Of a stretch of DNA of 64,000 bases, positions 1-9,319 are shown piece by piece; position 1 is the stretch's first letter, and the number at the start of each line of letters is the position of its first letter. A program made the position numbers and the translations under genes. A model generated the notes under the pieces. The model searched no databases, had not been told where the DNA came from, and saw only the letters and a list, made by a program, of their open reading frames with translations. The DNA is from Blastocatellia bacterium. Lineage in GTDB: Bacteria > Acidobacteriota > Blastocatellia > UBA7656. The stretch is from positions 39,439 to 103,438 of the forward strand of contig DATENM010000065.1 in NCBI GenBank assembly GCA_035275065.1, given 5' to 3'.

Positions 1-1
1 C

Positions 2-1291
2 GGCGGCTCGGTGTCGGCGGGCGTGGCGGCAAGCGAGCCGGTGCGCGCCATTCTTTCAGGGCCGGCAGGCGGGGTCGTCGGGGCGTTGCGAGTCGCGGCG
101 GCTGCCGGCATCCGTGACATCATCACTTTCGACATGGGCGGCACGTCAACCGATGTCGCCCTCTGTCGCGGTGCAGCGCGCACCACGAATGAGGCTCTGG
201 TGGCCGGTTTGCCGGTCGCCGTGCCCATCATAGACATTCACACGGTCGGTGCCGGCGGCGGCTCGATTGCCCGCGTTGACGAAGCCGGCGCACTGCGCGT
301 CGGCCCCGAATCGGCGGGCGCAGACCCCGGCCCGGCCTGCTATGGTCGCGGCGAAGCGGTCACGGTGACGGACGCCAATCTCGTGCTCGGCCGCTTTGGC
401 GGCAATGATCTGCTCGGCGGCGCGATGCCGCTCGATGTCGAAAGATCGCGCGCCGCCCTGAAGCGATTGGCGGCGGCAATGTCTGCGCACAGCGCCCGCC
501 GCGTCACGCTGGAGCGAGCCGCGCTCGGCGTCGTGCGCGTGGCAAATGCCAACATGGAATCGGCCCTGCGCGTCGTTTCGGTCGAGCGCGGCCAGGACCC
601 GCGTTTGTTCACGCTGGTCAGCTTCGGCGGCGCCGGTGGGCTGCACGTCTGCGCGCTGGCCGACGCTTTGCGCATTCCGCGGGTCTTCATTCCGCGCTCG
701 CCCGGCACGCTGTCGGCGCTCGGCGTGCTGCTCGGCGATGTGGTCAAAGACTATTCGCGCACGGTGATGCTGAAGACCGCCGCTCACGACCGCCGGGCGA
801 TAGAGCGTGGCTTCGCGCAGCTCGAACGCGAAGCGACGACCGACATCAAGCGCGAAGGCTTCGCCGCCAATCGCATCAAGCTGGCGCGGTCTTTGGCTAT
901 GCGCTACGTCGGCCAGTCGTTCGAGATTGATGTGGCGTGGGGCAATCGCTTCGAGTCGCGTTTCCACGCGGCGCACCACGAGCGTTATGGCTACGCCGAC
1001 GCCAAGCGCGCGACCGAGATTGTCTCGCTGCGGGTGCGCGCCACCGGCGTCACAGACAAGCCGCGTCTGCGCCGCGCATCAAGCCAGCGGCACAAAGTCG
1101 CGCCGCGCCACGAAGTGAAGGTCTATCTCAACGAGCGCGCCGCGCGCGTGCCGGTTTATGTGCGCGACGATTTCACTGCCGGGCTCAAGCTGCAAGGGCC
1201 GGCCATCATCAGCGAATATAGCTCGACGACGCTGATCCCGGCGGCGCGCACCGTCACCGTTGACGAGTGGCTGAACCTGATCGTCACTTGA
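2..1291 (+). CDS. Hydantoinase A / 5-oxoprolinase family protein, 5' part outside the window
   Basis: This is the C-terminal part of a HyuA-type subunit. The family uses ATP to open cyclic amides such as hydantoins or 5-oxoproline in the cytosol; the substrate cannot be told from this fragment. The frame is open from the first bases (GGSVSAG precedes the first in-frame GTG at 11), so the N-terminal domain lies outside the window. Visible are the actin-like ATPase motif DMGGTSTDV (about residue 44 of the visible part), the glycine-rich SFGGAGGLHV and the PRSPGTLSALG segment, followed by the usual C-terminal domain. A HyuB partner normally adjoins HyuA. The next gene is unrelated, so HyuB would have to be upstream or elsewhere. 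Family assignment is firm; the precise reaction is not. Confidence 0.88.
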   Translation, partial: GGSVSAGVAASEPVRAILSGPAGGVVGALRVAAAAGIRDIITFDMGGTSTDVALCRGAARTTNEALVAGLPVAVPIIDIHTVGAGGGSIARVDEAGALRVGPESAGADPGPACYGRGEAVTVTDANLVLGRFGGNDLLGGAMPLDVERSRAALKRLAAAMSAHSARRVTLERAALGVVRVANANMESALRVVSVERGQDPRLFTLVSFGGAGGLHVCALADALRIPRVFIPRSPGTLSALGVLLGDVVKDYSRTVMLKTAAHDRRAIERGFAQLEREATTDIKREGFAANRIKLARSLAMRYVGQSFEIDVAWGNRFESRFHAAHHERYGYADAKRATEIVSLRVRATGVTDKPRLRRASSQRHKVAPRHEVKVYLNERAARVPVYVRDDFTAGLKLQGPAIISEYSSTTLIPAARTVTVDEWLNLIVT

Positions 1292-1311
1292 TGCCAACCC
1301 GGAGGAACGTA

Positions 1312-3312
1312 ATGAAAATCATGCGGACAGTTTCTCTGTTGCTTGCGCTCGCCTTTCTGGCGGTGACCGCGCATGCGAAAGTCACGCGCCTTGAAATCAT
1401 CTCGCGCGCTGACGTCGCTGGCGGCAAGACGTTCGGCGCTGCTGGGCCATACGAGAAGATCGTCGGCAAGCTCTACTTCGAGGTAGACCCGACGGCGGCG
1501 CGCAATCGCCAGATCGTTGATCTCGACAAAGCGCCGCGCAACGCCCGCGGCATGGTCGAGTTCACCGCTGATCTCTTCATTCTCAGGCCGAAAGACGCAA
1601 GCCGCGGCAACGGCGCGGCGCTGGTCGAGATTCCGAATCGCGGCGGCAAGGCGCTGCTGCGTTTCTTCAATCATGCCCGCAGCTCGCCCGATCCAATGAG
1701 CGAAGAAGAGATGGGCGATGGCTTTCTGCTGCGGCAAGGCTTCGCGCTGGTCTGGGTCGGCTGGCAGTTCGACGTGCCGGATGAGCCGAATCTGCTGCGC
1801 CTGATCGCGCCGGTCGCGACCGACAACGGCAAGCCGATTCGCGGTCTGGTGCGCGCCGATTTCGTCTTCTCGACCAGAGTGTATGACACGTCGCTCGGCC
1901 ACCGCGGCCAGAAACCTTACCCGGCGCTTGACCTCGACGACGCGAGCTATACATTGACGGTGCGCGATTCAATCCTGGGCGGGCGGCGCGCGGTGCCGCG
2001 TGATCAGTGGCAATTCGCCCGCCTGGTCAATGGTCAGCCGGTGAGCGATGCCAGTTCCCTTTACCTCAAAGGCGGCTTCGAGCCGGGCAAGATTTACGAA
2101 GTCGTCTACCGCGCCGAGAACCCCGTGGTCGTCGGGTTGGGGCTGGCTGCGGTGCGTGATGCAGTGGCGTTTTTCAAGTATGACAAGAACGACGCGCTCG
2201 CGGTCACGCGCGCCATCGGCTTCGGCATCTCGCAATCAGGGCGGTTTCTCAGACATTTTCTATATGATGGCTTCAACGCTGACGAAGGCGACCGCAAAGT
2301 TTTCGACGCCATTGACGCGCACGTTGCCGGCGGCGGGCGCGGCAGTTTCAATTATCGCTTTGGTGAAGCGTCGCGCGACGCCAGCCAGTACTCGACCTTC
2401 TTTTACCCGACAGACGTCTTTCCGTTCACCGACCTTGAGCAACGCGACCCGCTGACCGGTGAGCGCGACGGCCTGCTGACGCACGCGAAGCAACAACCGC
2501 TGCCGAAGATTTTTTATACCTTCTCTTCTTATGAGTACTGGGGCCGCGCCGCGGCGTTGATTCACACGACGCTTGACGGCAAGGACGCGCCGCTGCCGGA
2601 CAACGTGCGCATCTATTACTTCGTGGGCGGCCAGCACGGCCCGTCGCCGTTCCCGCCGCGGACGAATGGCACGCAGAACCTGACCAGTCCGAACGACTAC
2701 ACCTGGGCGATGCGCGCCTTGATCGTCGCGCTCGACCGGTGGGCCAGAGCCGGCGCGCTGCCGCCGGTGAGCCGTTATCCGCGCCTGAGCGACCAGACCC
2801 TCGCGCGGCCCGAGGCGGTCGCTTTTCCGAAGATTCCCGGCATCAATTTCACGCGCGCCATTCACGAAGCCTACCGCGTTGATTACGGGCCGCAGTTCAA
2901 GTCCAGGGGCATCGCCACGCTTGAGCCGCCAAAGGTCGGCCATGCGTTTGTGATGTACGTTCCACAGGTTGATCGCGATGGCATAGACCTGGGCGGCGTT
3001 CGTTTGCCCGAAGTCGCCGTGCCGCTCGCGACCTACACGGGATGGAACCCGCGCGACCCGAAGACCGGCGCGACGGATCAACTGGCTGACTTCGCCGGCT
3101 CGTTCATTCCCTTCGCTAAAACCAAAGCCGAACGCGAGCGCGCAGGCGACCCGCGCCTTTCCATCGAAGAACGTTATGGCGACCGCGAGCATTACCTCGC
3201 CCAGATCGAACAGGCGGCCAACGAGTTGATCAAAGGCGGCTACTTGCTTGCCGACGATCTGCCGGCCGTGACGGATCGCGCCGCGCAGTACTGGAAAGGT
3301 GTGGTAAAGTAG
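1312..3312 (+). CDS. Secreted alpha/beta-hydrolase domain protein
   Basis: A 666-residue exported protein of the large alpha/beta-hydrolase family common in Acidobacteriota and Proteobacteria, with no defined substrate. ATG at 1312 is chosen because GGAGGA precedes it and a typical signal peptide follows (MKIMRTV, a hydrophobic core, then AHA). The in-frame GTG at 1267 would lie inside the upstream gene and spoil the signal peptide. The nucleophile elbow is GISQSG, with Ser at about residue 307. The gap to the upstream gene is 20 nt, so the two may be cotranscribed. An esterase or related hydrolase activity in the periplasm is inferred from the fold only. Confidence 0.75.
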   Translation: MKIMRTVSLLLALAFLAVTAHAKVTRLEIISRADVAGGKTFGAAGPYEKIVGKLYFEVDPTAARNRQIVDLDKAPRNARGMVEFTADLFILRPKDASRGNGAALVEIPNRGGKALLRFFNHARSSPDPMSEEEMGDGFLLRQGFALVWVGWQFDVPDEPNLLRLIAPVATDNGKPIRGLVRADFVFSTRVYDTSLGHRGQKPYPALDLDDASYTLTVRDSILGGRRAVPRDQWQFARLVNGQPVSDASSLYLKGGFEPGKIYEVVYRAENPVVVGLGLAAVRDAVAFFKYDKNDALAVTRAIGFGISQSGRFLRHFLYDGFNADEGDRKVFDAIDAHVAGGGRGSFNYRFGEASRDASQYSTFFYPTDVFPFTDLEQRDPLTGERDGLLTHAKQQPLPKIFYTFSSYEYWGRAAALIHTTLDGKDAPLPDNVRIYYFVGGQHGPSPFPPRTNGTQNLTSPNDYTWAMRALIVALDRWARAGALPPVSRYPRLSDQTLARPEAVAFPKIPGINFTRAIHEAYRVDYGPQFKSRGIATLEPPKVGHAFVMYVPQVDRDGIDLGGVRLPEVAVPLATYTGWNPRDPKTGATDQLADFAGSFIPFAKTKAERERAGDPRLSIEERYGDREHYLAQIEQAANELIKGGYLLADDLPAVTDRAAQYWKGVVK

Positions 3313-3378
3313 CAGACCGCAGATGGGAGAGTAGATTCTCTGCACCCCGGAGTGCGATGTGTATAGAGCAGTTTTCGA

Positions 3379-3436
3379 TGTGGCGCAAGCTGTTAGCTTG
3401 CGCGAGCCAATGCGCAAGCTAACAGCTTGCGCCACA
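3379..3436. repeat. Perfect 25-bp inverted repeat overlapping a gene start
   Basis: Arms 3379-3403 and 3412-3436 are exact reverse complements around an 8-nt loop. The palindrome contains a smaller palindrome, GCAAGCT.AGCTTGC, in each arm. It is open in several frames on both strands and encodes VAQAVSLR and RKLTACAT-like peptides. It forms the 5' end of the WD40 gene. It does not show the 7-nt tandem design seen elsewhere in the window. Confidence 0.9.
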
Positions 3437-5752
3437 AGTTTGCTGCTCGCCTGTCTGTCACTCGTCCTGCTGCCTGGTTTCAAGAGCGCGGCGTTGTCCG
3501 CCAGTTTGCGAACTTGCCCGCCTGCGCCACAGGCTCATCAGAAAATTAAAGTGATTGTCTTTTCGGCGGACGGCCAGTTTGCGGCGCTGGTCAGAGGCGC
3601 GCTACTCAGCGGGCTTCGGGCCTCAGACGAAGACCCGACGCTGGCCAACGATCAGGTCGAAGTGTGGGAGACCAACGGCGGCAAACTGCGGCGGACGTTT
3701 GCGGACTTTGGCGCGCGGCTGCGCGCGATCAGCCTTTCGCCCGACGGTCGATTTCTGGCGACGACGACCTGGGAAGTCAAGACCGACCGCCCGAAGAAAA
3801 TGGCCACATCAGGGCTTGAGGATGGCGAAGGCTTCATCCGGCTCTGGGATGTCAGCACGGGCGAGTTGCGCTGGGCGAAGCAGGCTTTCGGCGCGGATAT
3901 CGCCATCGCTTCGTTTTCGCCTGATGGCCAGCGCCTCGCCGTCATCGGCAGCGAATGGATCGCGCCGGGGGCCATGAAACTGTTTGACGTGCAGACCGGC
4001 GCGGTGTTGAACAAAGAGAACTATCGCGCACAGGTCGGCGGGCTGGCGTTTTCGCCGGATGGCAACACGCTCGCCGTCCGCAAGCTCATCTACGGCACGC
4101 CCCGCAGCGAAGTAAAAATCTATAACTGTCCTGCTCTCACCGAGCGGCTGACGATTGAAGAACCGAAAGACGTTGACATCATACCGGAGGCCAAAGACTA
4201 CTGGCTCGACTATGGCGTGATGAATGCGGCAAATCAGTCTCGCCTCGACGAGCTACAGCACCTCGCTTTTTCACCGGACGGTCGAAAGCTCGCGCTCAGC
4301 CTGTCGGGGGTAAAGGCGGGCGAGCTGGTTCATCAGATTTGCTGCTTTGACACACAGACGGGGAAGCTCCAGCGCGCCATCATTGCACACCACGCGTCGC
4401 TGCCCGCGGGCCAGGCGGTGCGGCAACGACAGGCGAATGGCGTCATGGTCACCCGGCGTCTTTTGCCAGCCGCAGCCGAGAGCAATCGCCATGCAATCGA
4501 TGCGTTGGTCTACTTGGCAGACAGTCGAACGATTGTGGCGTTCAACCGGACGGGGGACATCACCAAGCCGGGAGATTATCTGATGGTCGGCAGCGTTTAT
4601 GGCAGCCTGTGCGTGCTGGCCTGGGACAGCGAGACGGGACAGGCGCAATGGTCCGGCAAAAGCGACGAGCCTGCCGTGGTCGGCGCTTTTGGCGCGAACG
4701 GTCAGATGATCGCCTTTGCGACTCTTGATACGACCGTCAGCCTGTGGAATAGCGCCACCGGCGCGCTCAAGCAGCGATTCCTCGCCCCGACCGGCGCAAC
4801 GCCCGGCGCGGCGAACATGCTGAACATTGAACGGCTGGTGGTCTCCGCAGAGGCGGTCATCGCGCTCGCCTTTTCGGCGGACGGCGCGACACTGGCCGGC
4901 CTCAGCGACAGCGGCGGCGTGAAGCTGTGGGACGCCCGCGCCGCGACCTTGCGCACACAGTCGGCGGGCGGCGAAAGCGCCTTCACCTGCCTCGCCTTTT
5001 CGCCCGACGCCGCGCGGCTGGCACTGGGCGAGCAAGGCGGCGGCATCATGCTACTGGACACGGCGACGATGGAAGCTCGGCTAGAGATCGCCGGCAATGA
5101 TGGCGCGATTGCATCGCTCAGCTTTTCGCCCGACGGCAAGTGGATGGCGGCGGCGACCGCAAAGGGTACGCTGCAAGTCTTGGAAGCGGCAACCGCCAGG
5201 CTCACTTCAGAGATCGCCGCGCATCACGGCGCGGCAACGAGCGTGTTGTTTTCGCCCGATGGCCAGCGGCTGGTGAGCGCCGGGGTGGACGGCACAGTCA
5301 AGTTATGGGATGTGGCTACCGGCACGATGATCCGTTCGATGATCGGTCACGCCGCCATCAACGCCGTGGCCATCTCGCCCGATGGCCGCTGGGTGGCAAG
5401 CGCCGGCGCGGACAAGGCCGTGCGCCTGTGGAACACGGAGACCAGCGCGTTGTTGAAGCCGCTCACGGGCCATGAAGCCGCCGTCAACACCGTCGCCTTT
5501 TCGCCCGATGGCCGCCTGCTTGCGAGCGGCAGCGACGACGGCGCGGTGCGGCTGTGGAGCCTGCCCGAAGGCAAAGCGTTGCGCCGGCTCAAAGGCCATG
5601 AAATCGCCGTGCGCGCCGTGGCCTTCTCTCCCGACGGCGCGACGCTGGCAGCGGCGACCGGCAACAACGAGATCGTCTTCTGGGACCCGCAAACCGGCGA
5701 GATCAAGCGCGTCTTAAAAGAAGCAATGAAGCTTCCGCTGCGCAAGCCTTGA
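3410..5752 (+). CDS. WD40 repeat protein, probably exported
   Basis: A repeat protein of about 780 residues with some thirteen FSPDG-type units (variants FSADG, ISPDG, FGANG), enough for two beta-propellers; the C-terminal units have canonical GH...VRLW spacing. No catalytic domain is visible, so it is likely a binding scaffold. ATG 3410 gives a signal-peptide-like start (MRKLTACA, then a Leu-rich core). GTG 3359 is an in-frame alternative that only adds repeat-encoded residues. The chosen ATG sits at the loop edge of a perfect inverted repeat and has no clear Shine-Dalgarno sequence, so the start is uncertain, and hairpin formation could affect translation. Confidence 0.75.
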   Translation: MRKLTACATSLLLACLSLVLLPGFKSAALSASLRTCPPAPQAHQKIKVIVFSADGQFAALVRGALLSGLRASDEDPTLANDQVEVWETNGGKLRRTFADFGARLRAISLSPDGRFLATTTWEVKTDRPKKMATSGLEDGEGFIRLWDVSTGELRWAKQAFGADIAIASFSPDGQRLAVIGSEWIAPGAMKLFDVQTGAVLNKENYRAQVGGLAFSPDGNTLAVRKLIYGTPRSEVKIYNCPALTERLTIEEPKDVDIIPEAKDYWLDYGVMNAANQSRLDELQHLAFSPDGRKLALSLSGVKAGELVHQICCFDTQTGKLQRAIIAHHASLPAGQAVRQRQANGVMVTRRLLPAAAESNRHAIDALVYLADSRTIVAFNRTGDITKPGDYLMVGSVYGSLCVLAWDSETGQAQWSGKSDEPAVVGAFGANGQMIAFATLDTTVSLWNSATGALKQRFLAPTGATPGAANMLNIERLVVSAEAVIALAFSADGATLAGLSDSGGVKLWDARAATLRTQSAGGESAFTCLAFSPDAARLALGEQGGGIMLLDTATMEARLEIAGNDGAIASLSFSPDGKWMAAATAKGTLQVLEAATARLTSEIAAHHGAATSVLFSPDGQRLVSAGVDGTVKLWDVATGTMIRSMIGHAAINAVAISPDGRWVASAGADKAVRLWNTETSALLKPLTGHEAAVNTVAFSPDGRLLASGSDDGAVRLWSLPEGKALRRLKGHEIAVRAVAFSPDGATLAAATGNNEIVFWDPQTGEIKRVLKEAMKLPLRKP

Positions 5753-5801
5753 GCAACTATCGTTTTTGACTCTCTCTCGACGCTCGCCTATCATCGCTTC
5801 T

Positions 5802-7412
5802 ATGAAGATACTCACCGCCGAGCAGATGCGCGACGTGGATCGGCTGACGACTGAAAATTACAAAGTGCCGAGCGCGCTGCTGATGGAGAACGCCGCGGCG
5901 CGCACGGTTGAAGCGGTTGAGAAGAAGTTCGGCGCTATCGCTGGGCGGCGGGCGCTGATCTTTTGCGGCAAAGGCAACAACGGCGGCGATGGCGCGGCAA
6001 TCGCCCGATTGCTGGTGAGCAGAGGCGCAAGGGCGGATGTGCTGCTGCTCGGTCACGTGGACGATGCGCGCGGCGATGCCCGAACCAACTTTGAAGTCGT
6101 CCGCGCGCTCGCCGCATCATCAAAGCAATTGCGACTGGTTGAGATTGAAAGCGCCGAGCAGTTGCGCGACGCCGCGGCGATGAATCCGCCTGACCTGATT
6201 GTCGATGCGATATTCGGCACCGGCCTGACGCGACCGGCAGCAGGCTTATATGCCGAAGCCATCGAGCTGATCAACACACTCGGCGAGCGCCTGCCGGTCG
6301 TCGCCGTTGACGTGCCTTCGGGCATCGCCTCGGATGCGGCGGAATTGATCGGCCCGGCGGTGCGCGCCCGCCTTACGGTCACCTTCACCGCGCCGAAAGT
6401 GGCGAACGTCTTGCCGCCTGCTTGCGAAGCCAACGGCACGCTGATTGTTGGGCAGATCGGCTCGCCCGATGAATTGATCGCTGGGTGCGGCTCACAGTTG
6501 AATCTCGTCGAAGCCGATGAGGTGGCGCGGTGGCTCGCCGCCTCGCGCCGCGGCCCGCAGGCCAACAAAGGCGATGCCGGCAAAGTGCTGGTCATCGCCG
6601 GCTCGTCCGGCAAAACCGGCGCCGCCTGCATGGTAGGCGAAGCGGCCATGCGCAGCGGCGCGGGGCTGGTCACCGTCGCCACGCCCGAATCATCGCAGAA
6701 GGTCGTCGCCGCTCACGTCATCAGCGAGTGCATGACTGAGGCGCTGGCAGAGACGGCTCTGGGAGCCGTTTCCAGGGAAGCGGCGGAGCGAGCGATGGAA
6801 TTGGCGGCGGCCCGCGACGTGGTGGCAATGGGGCCGGGGCTCGGCTCATCGGAAGAGACAACGCGGGCTTTTGTGCGGACGCTGGTGGTGCAGCGCGAGC
6901 GCCCGATGGTGCTGGATGCCGACGCGCTCAACGCCCTGGTGCCGTGGGCCGAGAACGTCGCCGGCAGCCGTGAGCATCCGCTTATCCTGACGCCGCATCC
7001 CGGCGAGATGGCGCGGCTCATGGGCCAGAAGATTGAGGACATACTTCATAACCGCGTCGAGGTGGCTCGTCAGTTCGCGATCTCGCACGCGGTGATTCTC
7101 GTGCTCAAGGGCAGCCGCACGCTGGTCGCCGCGCCCGATGGTCAGGTCTACGTCAACCCGACGGGCAACGCCGGCATGGCGACGGGCGGAACGGGTGACG
7201 TGCTGACCGGCGTGATCGCCGGGCTGCTGGCGCAAAAGTCGGACGACCCGCTCGCGGCGACGATAGCTGCCGTCTACCTGCACGGACTCGCGGGCGATCT
7301 GGCGGCGGCAAAGTTCGGCACTCGCGCGATGATCGCCACGGACATCACGGCGCATCTCGGCGAAGCCTTCATCCATGTGGGCGGCGAAACCGAACGCTTC
7401 CAGCCGGCATAA
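5802..7412 (+). CDS. nnr: Bifunctional NAD(P)H-hydrate epimerase / dehydratase
   Basis: Repairs damaged nicotinamide cofactors: the N-terminal domain epimerises NAD(P)HX and the C-terminal domain dehydrates the S form back to NAD(P)H. The N-terminal half shows MKILTAEQMRDVD and the GKGNNGGDG loop. The C-terminal ribokinase-like half has LTPHPGEMARL, KG(S)xT and the NAGMATGGTGDVLTG signature of the dehydratase. At 536 residues it has the length of the bacterial YjeF fusion. ATG 5802 matches the family start; the further upstream frame is non-conserved. tsaE begins 10 nt after its stop, a common pairing (yjeF-yjeE) that supports an operon. Confidence 0.96.
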   Translation: MKILTAEQMRDVDRLTTENYKVPSALLMENAAARTVEAVEKKFGAIAGRRALIFCGKGNNGGDGAAIARLLVSRGARADVLLLGHVDDARGDARTNFEVVRALAASSKQLRLVEIESAEQLRDAAAMNPPDLIVDAIFGTGLTRPAAGLYAEAIELINTLGERLPVVAVDVPSGIASDAAELIGPAVRARLTVTFTAPKVANVLPPACEANGTLIVGQIGSPDELIAGCGSQLNLVEADEVARWLAASRRGPQANKGDAGKVLVIAGSSGKTGAACMVGEAAMRSGAGLVTVATPESSQKVVAAHVISECMTEALAETALGAVSREAAERAMELAAARDVVAMGPGLGSSEETTRAFVRTLVVQRERPMVLDADALNALVPWAENVAGSREHPLILTPHPGEMARLMGQKIEDILHNRVEVARQFAISHAVILVLKGSRTLVAAPDGQVYVNPTGNAGMATGGTGDVLTGVIAGLLAQKSDDPLAATIAAVYLHGLAGDLAAAKFGTRAMIATDITAHLGEAFIHVGGETERFQPA

Positions 7413-7422
7413 ACGAATCCAG

Positions 7423-7881
7423 GTGACCGAAGAGCCATCCACACAAAACGGGCCGATAATCAGCGGCGAATTCGTTAGCCATTCGGCGCAAGAGACGTTT
7501 GACTTGGCCGAGCGCACCGGCGCGCAGCTCAAGGCCCGCACGGTCTTGCTGTTGAGCGGCGACCTCGGCGCCGGCAAAACGGTCTTTGCCAAGGGCCTCG
7601 CCGCAGGTTTGGGGATTGACCCGACGGAAGTGACCAGCCCGTCGTTCACGCTCGTCAATGAATACGCGGGCCGGCTGCGGCTCTATCACATCGATCTTTA
7701 TCGGCTCGACACGGGCGCCTGCCGCGAGCTGGGTCTCGAAGAAATCTTCGCCGACGAGCAGGCGGTCACGGTCATCGAGTGGGCCGAGCGCCTGGAAGAA
7801 GTGCCCGCGGGCGCAACCCGCGTCGAGATCGAATACCTCTCCGACGACGAGCGCCGCATCCGCATCACTCCGGCCACCTGA
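7423..7881 (+). CDS. tsaE: tRNA threonylcarbamoyladenosine biosynthesis ATPase TsaE
   Basis: A 152-residue P-loop ATPase needed, with TsaB and TsaD, to make t6A at position 37 of ANN-decoding tRNAs. It carries Walker A GDLGAGKTVFAKGLAAGLG, the family motif VTSPSFTLVNEY and the HIDLYRL segment, followed by VIEWAERL. GTG 7423 is selected because upstream in-frame residues overlap nnr and are not family-like. It lies directly behind nnr on the same strand. No TsaB or TsaD is present in the window. Confidence 0.95.
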   Translation: MTEEPSTQNGPIISGEFVSHSAQETFDLAERTGAQLKARTVLLLSGDLGAGKTVFAKGLAAGLGIDPTEVTSPSFTLVNEYAGRLRLYHIDLYRLDTGACRELGLEEIFADEQAVTVIEWAERLEEVPAGATRVEIEYLSDDERRIRITPAT

Positions 7882-8040
7882 CCTACCCGGATAGACAACT
7901 CTTCAGCGATAAATCTATAATTTTGCTGTGGGCACGCTGACGCTGTGAGATGCGCGTCGCGACTAGCCGACATCCTTTCCACCTGTCCCGCCCGACGCCG
8001 CAGGGTTCGGTCTACATTCTGGCTTGACCGGCGAAATCAT

Positions 8041-9015
8041 ATGGCGAAGCTCAAAGACAAAGTTCAGAACGCGCTCGACGAAGTGCGCATCCTGATTCTC
8101 GGTTCACAGGTGCTGCTCGGCTTTCAATTCCGCTCGATCTTCGAGAAAGCCTTCGAGACGCTGCCCGCGCACGCCCAATACTTAAAGCTTAGCGGCCTCG
8201 GCCTGATGACGCTTGCCGTCGGGTTGTTGATGGCGCCGGGCGCGTATCACCAGATTGTCGAAGACGGCGAAGACAGCCAGCGCGTCCACCGCTTCACGAC
8301 CGGCATTGCTGAGATAGCCTTGTTGCCGTTTGCGCTCGGCTTCGGCATCGATATGTTTGTCGCCGCCGAAAAGCTGATGAGCCAGACGTTCGCGGTGGTC
8401 GCCGGGCTGTTGATGACGCTAACGGCGCTCTTCTTCTGGTATGGCCTTGGGGCGATGCACAGAGCGAAATACGAGCCTGAAATAACGGAGAAGCGAGAGA
8501 TGGAAAAACAACAGGAGAAGAAAGCGGCGGGCGGCACCAAGATCAAAGACAAGATCAAGCACGTGCTGACCGAATCGCGCGTCGTGCTGCCGGGCGCACA
8601 GACGCTGCTCGGCTTTCAGTTCATCACCTTCCTGATGGAGAGCTTCGACAAGCTCCCCGATTCGTCGCGCTACATCCACTTCGCCAGCCTGGCGATGGTC
8701 GCCCTGAGCATCGTCCTGCTGATGACGCCGGCGGCTTACCACCGAATTGTCGAGCGCGGCGAAGAAACCAGGCATTTTCACCGCTTTGCCAGCCGCGTGC
8801 TGCTGGCGGCGATGGTGCCGCTGGCGCTCGGACTGAGCGGCGACTTCTTCGTCGTCACGCGCAAGGTGACCGAGTCAACGGCGTTGGCCGCCGGGCTGGC
8901 GTTGGCTTTGCTGGCGCTGTTTTATGGCCTGTGGTTCGGCTTCACCGCTTACCGCCGCGGCCAGCGACAGGCAGAGGCGGGGTGGCGCATTGACCGCCAA
9001 GAGGCGGCGGATTAA
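8041..9015 (+). CDS. Membrane protein with two tandem DUF6328-like units
   Basis: The 324 residues fall into two homologous halves joined by a charged linker (EKREMEKQQEKK). Each half starts with KxKDK, then LLGFQF, a LP...Y segment, a MAPGAYH / MTPAAYH motif with a conserved histidine, then an RFT/RFA helix and two hydrophobic helices; about eight membrane segments in all. The pattern resembles the actinobacterial DUF6328 proteins, which normally have a single unit. No function is known. ATG 8041 begins the conserved part; an upstream in-frame ATG at 7945 adds a low-complexity arginine-rich extension and is rejected. A terminator-like hairpin follows at 9193. Confidence 0.7.
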   Translation: MAKLKDKVQNALDEVRILILGSQVLLGFQFRSIFEKAFETLPAHAQYLKLSGLGLMTLAVGLLMAPGAYHQIVEDGEDSQRVHRFTTGIAEIALLPFALGFGIDMFVAAEKLMSQTFAVVAGLLMTLTALFFWYGLGAMHRAKYEPEITEKREMEKQQEKKAAGGTKIKDKIKHVLTESRVVLPGAQTLLGFQFITFLMESFDKLPDSSRYIHFASLAMVALSIVLLMTPAAYHRIVERGEETRHFHRFASRVLLAAMVPLALGLSGDFFVVTRKVTESTALAAGLALALLALFYGLWFGFTAYRRGQRQAEAGWRIDRQEAAD

Positions 9016-9094
9016 GCCGGGAGGCGAGCGGCGGGCGGGGCAAAAAGCGCAAGCGAATTGCAATGATTATTTCCCGGCATTCTGGTGTATAGTG

Positions 9095-9221
9095 TCTCCA
9101 TTGTTAGAGAGTAGTTGGAATCAGGGGGAAGTGGACGCCCCCCTGAGCCTCTTGGCCAATTAGAATTTAGAATTTAGAATTTCGATAACCCCAGAGCCTG
9201 CTCAAGGCTCTTTTCTTTTTT
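9095..9221 (+). ncRNA. Possible small structured RNA or structured 3' UTR
   Basis: Between the DUF6328-like gene and frr there is a G-tract/C-tract hairpin (TCAGGGGG at about 9121 against CCCCCCTGA at about 9139), three 7-nt TAGAATT units at 9161-9181, then an intrinsic terminator. A TATAGT box lies near 9088 but no good -35 is seen. It could be a short RNA or simply the 3' UTR of the upstream gene. Confidence 0.25.
9193..9221 (+). terminator. Intrinsic terminator
   Basis: Stem AGAGCC / GGCTCT with a 7-nt loop, followed by a T-rich run (TTTTCTTTTTT). It reads correctly only on the plus strand, so it ends the DUF6328-like gene or a short RNA before the convergent frr. Confidence 0.8.
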
Positions 9222-9230
9222 GGGCGCTTT

Positions 9231-9301
9231 TAACCGCAGAGAGCGCAGAGTGTCGCAGAGGACGGATAATCCTCTGCGACACTCTGCGCTCTCTGCGGTT
9301 A
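9231..9301. repeat. Inverted repeat of the CCGCAGAG family, 31-bp perfect arms
   Basis: Arms 9231-9261 and 9271-9301 are exact reverse complements with a 9-nt loop. The arms are made of repeated GCAGAG units. Two relatives lie at 19528-19597 and 49886-49959. It sits just downstream of frr and could act as a strong hairpin on either strand. Confidence 0.9.
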
Positions 9302-9319
9302 GCCTGCCCGTCGCACAGC

